Shown here piece after piece: positions 1 to 5,398 of a stretch of DNA of 6,768 nt (the first letter of the stretch is position 1; every line of letters begins with the position of its first letter). The notes under the pieces are model-generated. The model did no database searches, had not been told where the DNA came from, and saw only the letters and a program-made list of their open reading frames with translations. The DNA lies in assembly GCA_033764265.1 (NCBI GenBank), contig JANRJB010000346.1, positions 1 through 6,768 of the forward strand. The letters are read 5' to 3'. Source of the stretch: VGEM01 sp033764265 (lineage in GTDB: Bacteria > Pseudomonadota > Alphaproteobacteria > Rhodospirillales > Rhodospirillaceae). A program made the translations under genes and the position numbers.

Positions 1-1
1 G

Positions 2-1603
2 ATGACCCGCGTGGCGGTTGGCGACAAGTTGAAGATCGGCCCCTACGAAGTGGCGCTCGACGAAAATGCCGGCGGTGCGCGGATCGTGCTGTCGGTCGAA
101 CTTGTCCAGCCGCTCGAGGACGACCTCGACGATCTGGTCAAGCGCTCGCGCACCCAGATCGGGCGCGTCGGGCTGTCGATGCGGACTTGGTCGTGGGGCC
201 TCGCGGTCACCGCGGCGCTGGTGCTGTTCATGGTGCCGTGGGTCGCCAGTTTCTTCTACGAAGCGCCGCCGACGCTGAGGGTGTTGAACACGCGCGATCA
301 ACGCGTGCCATCCGCGCCGACCACGGTCTGGACCAGCGGCGGCATCTCGTCGGCCCACAAGTTCTTCGGCGATTCCTGCGAGACCTGTCATGAGAAACCG
401 TTTGTGCCGGTCGAGGACGGTACCTGTCTGGTCTGTCACAGCGGCATCGAACATCACGCCGATCCGGCGCGATTCAAGTTCGCGTCTTTCGAAGGCGAGA
501 GCTGCCAGAGCTGTCATAAGGAACACCAGGGCAGCGCCACCATCGCGCGGTCCGACCAGGGTTTCTGCGTCAGTTGTCACGGCAACCTGGACAAGCATAC
601 GACCGACTCCAAACTGCGCAACGTGACCGACTTCGGACGCGACCATCCCGATTTCCGCCCCACCGTGCTGGTGGATTCCGCACTGCAGATTTCCGACCGC
701 ACCCGTTCGCTGTCGGACAACCCGCCGCCGACCGAGGATTCAAGCCTGGACTTCCCGCACGACCGGCATCTGCGCGCCACCGGGGTCAAGCACCCGGAGC
801 GCGGCAACATCAGCCTGAAGTGCACCGACTGCCATGAAGTCGACGCCGGCGGCGCCTACATGCTGCCGCTGGAGTTCGAGAAGCATTGTCACCAGTGCCA
901 CAAGCTCAAGTTCGACGTGTACGTGCCCGACCGCGAACTGTTGCATGGCATGCCCGAGGAGATGTTCGCCCAGGTGCGCGACGTGTACGACGCAGTCGCG
1001 ATGCGCGGCGGGTACGAGGAACCGGCGGCCCCCGAACTGATCCGGCGCCGACCCGGCACGCCGTTGACCGCGGAAGAGAAGAAAGAGGCACTGGATTGGT
1101 CTGCGGCCAAGACCGCGGAAATCATCGGCGGACGCTTCGGACGCGGCCTGTGCGACAGCTGCCATCAGCTGTTCGAGACCACCGCCTCGGCCGGCCCGAC
1201 CGGCGGCGGCTGGGGCGTCGAGCCAGTCTCGGCCAGCAATCGCTGGTTCCCGGCCGCCACGTTCTCGCACGGCAGCCACCGCGACGTCGAATGCGGCACC
1301 TGCCACGAAGCGCGCCAGTCGACCACGGCGCAAGACGTCATCATGCCGCACGCGACGATCTGCCAGAACTGCCACGGCGGCGAACACGCCTCGAACCGCG
1401 TGCCCTCGACCTGCATCTCGTGCCACGTGTTCCACCAGCCGACCTTGGAGCCGATGCGGCCCATCGGCGGCACGGCGGCTGCCCCCGCGGACGGATCCGG
1501 CCATGGCGGTACCCAAATTGCGCGCGACGCAGGCCGGCCTGCATCGGATTTGTTCTCGATCGCCACCGTGACCCGCGCTGCCCGGCTGGGGCCGATGCCA
1601 TGA
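2..1603 (+). CDS. Membrane-anchored decahaem c-type cytochrome (cytochrome c3/c7-like), probably 5'-partial
   Basis: Likely an inner-membrane electron carrier with its haems in the periplasm. Counting from the ATG at base 2, ten CXXCH sites start at residues 126, 142, 168, 189, 274, 296, 384, 431, 454 and 471. Histidines in 'FPHDRH' (251-256) and 'FSHGSH' (421-426) sit where c3/c7-type cytochromes supply distal haem ligands. Residues 63-85 form one hydrophobic segment preceded by K47, R48, R50, R55 and R61. By the positive-inside rule this is an N-in anchor, not a cleaved signal peptide. Residues 1-40 are short and beta-rich ('VGDKLKIGPYEV...IVLSVELVQP') and resemble the end of a cytoplasmic FHA-like domain, so the true start is probably upstream of the window; no ribosome site can be judged. 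A haem-free, charged, helix-like stretch lies between haems 6 and 7 (about 305-380). The last 45 residues are a low-complexity Ala/Gly/Pro-rich tail. The multihaem assignment is firm; the partner and reaction are unknown. Confidence 0.9.
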   Translation: MTRVAVGDKLKIGPYEVALDENAGGARIVLSVELVQPLEDDLDDLVKRSRTQIGRVGLSMRTWSWGLAVTAALVLFMVPWVASFFYEAPPTLRVLNTRDQRVPSAPTTVWTSGGISSAHKFFGDSCETCHEKPFVPVEDGTCLVCHSGIEHHADPARFKFASFEGESCQSCHKEHQGSATIARSDQGFCVSCHGNLDKHTTDSKLRNVTDFGRDHPDFRPTVLVDSALQISDRTRSLSDNPPPTEDSSLDFPHDRHLRATGVKHPERGNISLKCTDCHEVDAGGAYMLPLEFEKHCHQCHKLKFDVYVPDRELLHGMPEEMFAQVRDVYDAVAMRGGYEEPAAPELIRRRPGTPLTAEEKKEALDWSAAKTAEIIGGRFGRGLCDSCHQLFETTASAGPTGGGWGVEPVSASNRWFPAATFSHGSHRDVECGTCHEARQSTTAQDVIMPHATICQNCHGGEHASNRVPSTCISCHVFHQPTLEPMRPIGGTAAAPADGSGHGGTQIARDAGRPASDLFSIATVTRAARLGPMP

Positions 1604-1614
1604 CGGTGCGGCGG

Positions 1615-1639
1615 CGCCGGGCGCTCCGCCCTCCCGGCG
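1615..1639 (+). terminator. GC-rich hairpin after the decahaem cytochrome gene, weak terminator candidate
   Basis: Starting 12 bases after the stop codon, the sequence can fold. GGGCG (1619-1623) pairs with CGCCC (1627-1631) around a 3-base loop, and CGCC (1615-1618) can pair with GGCG (1636-1639), leaving a 4-base bulge. An alternative 7-bp outer stem, CGCCGGG with CCCGGCG, uses the same ends. No run of T follows, so it is not a classical intrinsic terminator. It may slow polymerase or protect the upstream mRNA 3' end, or be chance pairing in GC-rich DNA. Confidence 0.25.
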
Positions 1640-1640
1640 A

Positions 1641-1671
1641 TGGCAAATCCTTAACCATTTCAAACTCTAAT
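1641..1671 (+). promoter_or_regulatory. AT-richer island with a -10-like hexamer upstream of the HbpS-like gene
   Basis: About 30 bases of lower GC content interrupt the GC-rich surroundings. TCTAAT at 1666-1671 matches five of six positions of the sigma-70 -10 box. There is no convincing -35 box at 16-18 bases spacing; TTAACC (1651-1656) is only 9 bases away. If it is used, transcription would begin near 1678 and leave a leader of roughly 90 bases that includes an A-rich tract (1728-1745). It could give the downstream three genes their own promoter, but this is weak evidence. Confidence 0.2.
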
Positions 1672-1754
1672 GGCGCATGCTCGGGTGATGTGTGCGCCAA
1701 GCCCCGCGGCGGCGCCGGCCCGACAGGAAAAAACGAACCAAAACAGCGGGTTGT

Positions 1755-1760
1755 GGTGGG
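1755..1760 (+). promoter_or_regulatory. Ribosome binding site supporting the start at 1767
   Basis: GGTGGG lies 6 bases before the ATG at 1767 and is an acceptable purine-rich Shine-Dalgarno sequence. An in-frame ATG at 1692 would place 25 mostly basic, unrelated residues ahead of a well-formed signal peptide, so the start at 1767 is preferred. Confidence 0.45.
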
Positions 1761-1766
1761 ATTACG

Positions 1767-3647
1767 ATGCGCGGAGTGAGTCGAGCGCTGCTGGCGCTGG
1801 CAGGCATGATCGCCGCCGGTCAGGCGTTGGCCCAATCGCCTGGCGCGGCGCCGAGCCTGACGTTGACCGATGTCGACCGCGTGGTCGGCCAGGCCGTGGC
1901 CGAAGCCGCTGCCCAGGGCGCGAATAATGGCGCCATCGCCTTGACCGACCGCGTCGGCAACGTGCTGGGAGTTTACGTAATCAATCCGGCCACGATGCCG
2001 ATGATGACGGTGAATTCCGGCCGCGGCATCGCGCGCGGCAACGGCCTGGAACAGATCGAACTGCCGGCCGTGTTCGGCGCCATCGCCAAGGCGATCACCG
2101 GGGCTTACCTGTCGTCGTCGGGCAATGCGTTCACCACCCGTACGGCGAGCCAGATCGTTCAGGAGAATTTCCTGCCGGGCGAAACCGGCCAACCCGGCGG
2201 CCCGCTATTCGGCGTGCAGTTCAGCCAGCTTGCGTGCTCGGACTTGTCGCGCGGCGGCGAGGCGTTGGGCGTCGGCCCGCGCCGCTCGCCTCTTGGCCTG
2301 TCGGCCGACGCCGGTGGCCTGCCGCTGTACAAAGACGGCCAGGTGGTCGGCGGAATCGGCGTGATGGTCGACGGCGTGTACGGACTTGACTTGACGATCT
2401 CCGATTTTGACCGCGACCGCGACGAACTGACGGCCCTGGCCGGCCAGCGCGGGTTCGAGCCGACAGCGGATATCGCCGGTCGCATCACGGTCGAAGGCAA
2501 GTTCCTGCGCTATGCCGATGCCGACCAGCGCGACCTCAAGACATCAACCGCCGCGGCCATCAACCCCGCCAACTATGTCGCCGTCGCCGGCTACACACCG
2601 GCCGGTCGGCGCGCCGGTGTGGCGTTCGGCACGGCCGGCTCGGGCATCCGCGCCGAAGGCCGCGTTGAGTATCCGGCGCTCGATGTTTTCGTGCTCGATG
2701 ACGGCGCCGGCGCCAATCGTTATCCGCCGCGCGCGAGCCTGGCCCCGGCGCCCGCCGCCGGCGGCATGGCCGCGACCGAAGTACGCACCCTGGTGACCGA
2801 GGCACTCAAGATCGCCTACCGCGGCCGGGCGCAGATCCGCCGCCCGCTCGGCTCATTCGTGCAGGTCACGGTTTCGGTGGTGGACACCGAAGGCAACGTG
2901 TTGGCGCTGGCCCGCACCCCCGACGCACCGGTGTTCGGCATCGACGTTTCGTTGCAAAAGGCGCGTTCGGCCGCGTTCCTGTCGCGACCGGCGGCGGCGG
3001 CGGAATTGCGCGCGATCCCAGCCCAGACGTTGATCCCCGGCGTGCTCGCCACGCCGGCGCTTGCGACCTACGTCAACGCCACGCAGTCGTTCGTCGGCCC
3101 GACCGCACTGAGCGACGGGATCGCGTATGCCGACCGTTCGGTCGGTAATCTCGCGCGTCCCTTCTATCCCGACGGCATTAACGGCAATGCCAACGGCCCA
3201 TTGTCCAAGCCGTTCGCGGTGTGGAGTCCGTTCAACGTCGGCCTGCAGCTCGACCTGGTGATCGGCGACATCGTCGCGCGCCTCGATGGCTCGCTCGCGC
3301 CGATGCAGGGCTGCACCGCCCTGCCCCAATCCGCCGCCGCGGGCGTCAACGGGCCGACGCGGTTGGCCAATGGCCTGCAAATCTTTCCCGGCAGTGTGCC
3401 GGTCTATCGGAACGCCACGCTCGTCGGCGCCATCGGCGTGTCGGGCGACGGCATCGACCAGGACGACATGGTGTCGTTCCTGGGCTTGCACAACGCCGGG
3501 CAGGCGCTGGGCACCGGGCTCGGCAATGCGCCCAAGGACCGCCGCGCCGACACCCTCGAGGTGGACGGCGTCAACCTGCGCTATGTGAACTGCCCGTTCA
3601 CGCCGTTCCTGAATTCGCGGGAGCAGAACGTATGCGCCGGCAAGTAA
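1767..3647 (+). CDS. Exported protein with two GlcG/HbpS-like haem-binding-fold domains
   Basis: A 626-residue protein, probably periplasmic. Residues 1-22 are a Sec signal peptide ending 'QALA' before Q23. Two domains of the GlcG/HbpS ('Haem_degrading') type follow. The first covers about 31-252, with helix 'LTLTDVDRVVGQAVAEA', strand 'GAIALTDRVGNVLGVY' and the family's closing 'LPLYKDGQVVGGIGV' at 185-199. The second covers about 336-608, with 'VTVSVVDTEGNVLALAR' at 367-383, the helix 'IDVSLQKARSAAFL' and 'VPVYRNATLVGAIGVSGDG' at 544-562. Each is interrupted by a large insert and ends in a 'VxGxxLRY' tail. A single HbpS domain is usually about 140 residues, so both copies are enlarged. There is no CXXCH; C157, C516, C609 and C623 are scattered. 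HbpS of Streptomyces binds haem and iron, but GlcG-like proteins are poorly understood and binding here is inferred. It lies between two multihaem cytochrome genes and overlaps the barrel gene by 16 bases, which suggests a role in haem handling or in the same electron-transfer apparatus. Confidence 0.8.
   Translation: MRGVSRALLALAGMIAAGQALAQSPGAAPSLTLTDVDRVVGQAVAEAAAQGANNGAIALTDRVGNVLGVYVINPATMPMMTVNSGRGIARGNGLEQIELPAVFGAIAKAITGAYLSSSGNAFTTRTASQIVQENFLPGETGQPGGPLFGVQFSQLACSDLSRGGEALGVGPRRSPLGLSADAGGLPLYKDGQVVGGIGVMVDGVYGLDLTISDFDRDRDELTALAGQRGFEPTADIAGRITVEGKFLRYADADQRDLKTSTAAAINPANYVAVAGYTPAGRRAGVAFGTAGSGIRAEGRVEYPALDVFVLDDGAGANRYPPRASLAPAPAAGGMAATEVRTLVTEALKIAYRGRAQIRRPLGSFVQVTVSVVDTEGNVLALARTPDAPVFGIDVSLQKARSAAFLSRPAAAAELRAIPAQTLIPGVLATPALATYVNATQSFVGPTALSDGIAYADRSVGNLARPFYPDGINGNANGPLSKPFAVWSPFNVGLQLDLVIGDIVARLDGSLAPMQGCTALPQSAAAGVNGPTRLANGLQIFPGSVPVYRNATLVGAIGVSGDGIDQDDMVSFLGLHNAGQALGTGLGNAPKDRRADTLEVDGVNLRYVNCPFTPFLNSREQNVCAGK
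1857..3590 (+). repeat. Protein-level duplication within the HbpS-like gene
   Basis: Two diverged units, at about 1857-2522 and 2772-3590, encode the same order of elements: an amphipathic helix, a beta-strand with a 'D..GNVL' turn, a KA- or AK-containing helix, an insert, the '(L/V)PxYxxxxxVGxIGV' strand pair, and a 'V(E/D)GxxLRY' tail. The second unit is longer because of a bigger insert. They are joined by a Pro/Ala-rich linker (about residues 322-335). The similarity shows in protein, not obviously in DNA, so the duplication is old. Confidence 0.55.
3619..3623 (+). promoter_or_regulatory. Ribosome binding site for the outer-membrane barrel gene
   Basis: GGGAG sits 8 bases before the ATG at 3632 and inside the end of the preceding gene. 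It decides the start: the reading frame is open from further upstream (an ATG at 3221), but only the ATG at 3632 combines this site with a signal peptide, and it leaves a 16-base overlap with the upstream gene. Confidence 0.65.
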
Positions 3648-5389
3648 CCGTCGTCGCGCTCGCGGTTCTGGCCGTCGCGTCGGTCGCGCCGGCCGACGCC
3701 CAGGACAACCGACGCCGCCCGGGCCAGGAGCGCGAGGATCCGCGGCCGCTGCCGCCGATCGACCCATCCGCCGTGCCGCCGCCGGCCCGATCGATCCCGC
3801 GCGACATGATCCCGATCCCCGACCGCTGGCGCCTGGTGGAAGCCGTCGGCGTCAACGAAAGCTGGTGGGACCCTTACAATCAAAATACCCTGAAGGGCGA
3901 CCGGCCGGTGTTCGACGACTGGTTCGTGGCGCTGGCGGGGATTTCCGATACGGTTTACGAACTGCGCGGCCTACCGACGCCGGTCGCCTTCCAGTCGGGC
4001 GAGCGGCCCAACTCGGTCGACCTGTTCGGCCGCGAGGACCAGCGCATCTTCAATCAAAACCTGATCGCCTCGCTGTCGATCATCAAGGGTGACACCGCCT
4101 ACAAGCCGCAGGACATCGAGTTCCGCTTCACGCCGGTGTTCAACTACAACCACGTCACCGTCAAGGAAGACCGCATTCTGCGTATCGATCCCGCGCGTGG
4201 CACCAAGCGCGGCGATGGCCATATCGGCGTGCAGGAGCTGTTCCTCGACTACCACCTGCGCAACGTGTCCGACCGCTACGACTTCGACTCGGTGCGCGTC
4301 GGCATCCAGCCCATCACGCTCGACTTCCGCGGCTTCCTGTTCCAGGACCAGCAGCCCGGCATCCGCTTCTTCGGCAACCGCGACAACAACAAGATTCAAT
4401 ACAACATCGGCTGGGTGCGGCGGCTGGAAAAGGACACCAACTCGGGCCTGAACACCTTCAGCAGCCGCATCCGCGACGACGACCTGTTCTTCATCAACTT
4501 TTACCGCCAGGACGTGCCGGTGCTGGGCTACACCGCCCAGGCCGTGGTGGCCTACAATCGGAACCGGGAAGGCAATGACAAGCCGTTCTTCGACACCAAC
4601 GGTTTCCTGCAGCGGCCGGCGTCGATCGGTTTCGAGCGGCCGACCGATTACGACGTGGTGTATGTCGGCTTCAACGGCGACGGCCACTTCGGCCGCTTCA
4701 ACCTGACCCATTCGTTCTATGGCGCCTTCGGCGACATCGAGGCCAATCCGTTCACCTCGGCAACGCGACCCGAGAAGGCCAAGATTCGCGCATTCTTCGG
4801 CGCGGTCGAACCGTCGATCGACTTCAGCTGGATCCGCGTGCGCTTGCAGGGCCTGTATGCCAGCGGCGACGGCGATCCGTTCGACGACAAGGCGCGCGGC
4901 TTCGACGCGGTGTTCGAGAACCCGCAGTTCGCCGGCGCCGACACCAGCTATTGGATCCGCCAACCGGTGCCGCTGATCGGCGGTGGCGGCGTCGGTCTGT
5001 CGCTGCGCAACGGCCTTTTGATCAACCTGCGCCCGTCGCGCGAGCACGGCCAGTCGAATTTCGTCAACCCCGGCACGATCCTGCTTGGCGGCGGCGTCGA
5101 CTTCGACGTGCTGCCCGAGTTGCGCGTGTCGGCGAATGTCAATCACATCAGCATGGTCAAGGCCGACGTGGTCGAAGTGCTGCGCAACCAGCCCCTGTTA
5201 TCCAAGAGTATCGGCTGGGATACTTCTGTCGCCATCATCTACCGGCCAACATTCATACAAAACATCGTCTTCCGTGCGTCCGGGGCGATGCTATCGGGCG
5301 GCGGCGGCTTCAAGGACCTGTTTAACGTCACCGGCGACACCGGCGACCGCCACTACACCGGGCTGTTCAATCTCATTTTGACCTATTAA
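3632..5389 (+). CDS. Outer-membrane beta-barrel protein, candidate porin of a porin-cytochrome system
   Basis: A 585-residue exported protein. Residues 1-23 are a signal peptide ending 'ADA' before Q24. A charged, proline-rich linker (24-62) leads into 'DRWRLVEAVGVNESWWDPYNQN', which looks like a plug or periplasmic entry segment. From about residue 96 to the end the sequence alternates polar and hydrophobic residues in aromatic-flanked strands separated by Asp/Asn/Gly-rich loops, for example 'FRFTPVFNYNHVTV', 'DSVRVGIQPITLDFRGFLF', 'IQYNIGWVRRL', 'QAVVAYNRNRE' and 'VRLQGLYASGDGDPFDDK'. It ends 'GLFNLILTY', an aromatic C-terminus expected for insertion by the BAM machinery. No cysteine is present, so it binds no haem c and lacks the CXXC seen in Shewanella MtrB. 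I recall similar unnamed barrel proteins next to large multihaem cytochromes in proteobacteria, but cannot verify this. Its position between the HbpS-like and multihaem cytochrome genes suggests it houses or passes a cytochrome across the outer membrane. A substrate channel (alginate-export-like porin) is the main alternative. Confidence 0.8.
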   Translation: MRRQVTVVALAVLAVASVAPADAQDNRRRPGQEREDPRPLPPIDPSAVPPPARSIPRDMIPIPDRWRLVEAVGVNESWWDPYNQNTLKGDRPVFDDWFVALAGISDTVYELRGLPTPVAFQSGERPNSVDLFGREDQRIFNQNLIASLSIIKGDTAYKPQDIEFRFTPVFNYNHVTVKEDRILRIDPARGTKRGDGHIGVQELFLDYHLRNVSDRYDFDSVRVGIQPITLDFRGFLFQDQQPGIRFFGNRDNNKIQYNIGWVRRLEKDTNSGLNTFSSRIRDDDLFFINFYRQDVPVLGYTAQAVVAYNRNREGNDKPFFDTNGFLQRPASIGFERPTDYDVVYVGFNGDGHFGRFNLTHSFYGAFGDIEANPFTSATRPEKAKIRAFFGAVEPSIDFSWIRVRLQGLYASGDGDPFDDKARGFDAVFENPQFAGADTSYWIRQPVPLIGGGGVGLSLRNGLLINLRPSREHGQSNFVNPGTILLGGGVDFDVLPELRVSANVNHISMVKADVVEVLRNQPLLSKSIGWDTSVAIIYRPTFIQNIVFRASGAMLSGGGGFKDLFNVTGDTGDRHYTGLFNLILTY

Positions 5390-5392
5390 AAC

Positions 5393-5398
5393 AGAGGG
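5393..5398 (+). promoter_or_regulatory. Shine-Dalgarno-like AGAGGG directly abutting the start codon at 5399
   Basis: AGAGGG touches the ATG with no spacer, which is too close for ordinary initiation. The upstream stop codon (5387-5389) ends 9 bases before this ATG and is in the same frame, so no earlier start is possible. Ribosomes finishing the barrel gene may reinitiate here, coupling synthesis of the two proteins. Confidence 0.35.

Noticed and set aside
1641..1656. Possible sigma-54 promoter (TGGCA followed by TTAAC)
   Set aside because: The -12 element lacks the required GC dinucleotide at the correct distance from the -24 GG.
740..1663. 307-codon minus-strand frame, and the overlapping minus frame at 1341-2192
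   Set aside because: Both lie against the CXXCH-bearing cytochrome gene or span the gene boundary, and their Arg/Ala-rich products have no family features.
886..1779. 297-codon + strand frame out of register with the cytochrome gene
   Set aside because: The product is Arg/Pro-rich, and the frame would destroy the regularly placed CXXCH sites of the real gene.
3221..3631. Longer N-terminus for the barrel protein, starting at the ATG at 3221
   Set aside because: It would add 137 Arg-rich residues overlapping the HbpS-like gene and bury the signal peptide. The ATG at 3632 has GGGAG 8 bases upstream.
3971..5146. 391-codon open frame on the minus strand
   Set aside because: It is a mirror of the beta-barrel gene. 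The product is low-complexity (Val/Ala/Glu/Asp-rich) without a ribosome site or domain, and is explained by codon bias.
5329..5346. Tandem 9-base repeat CACCGGCGA x2
   Set aside because: It only encodes Thr-Gly-Asp twice in a barrel loop, with two copies and no further structure.
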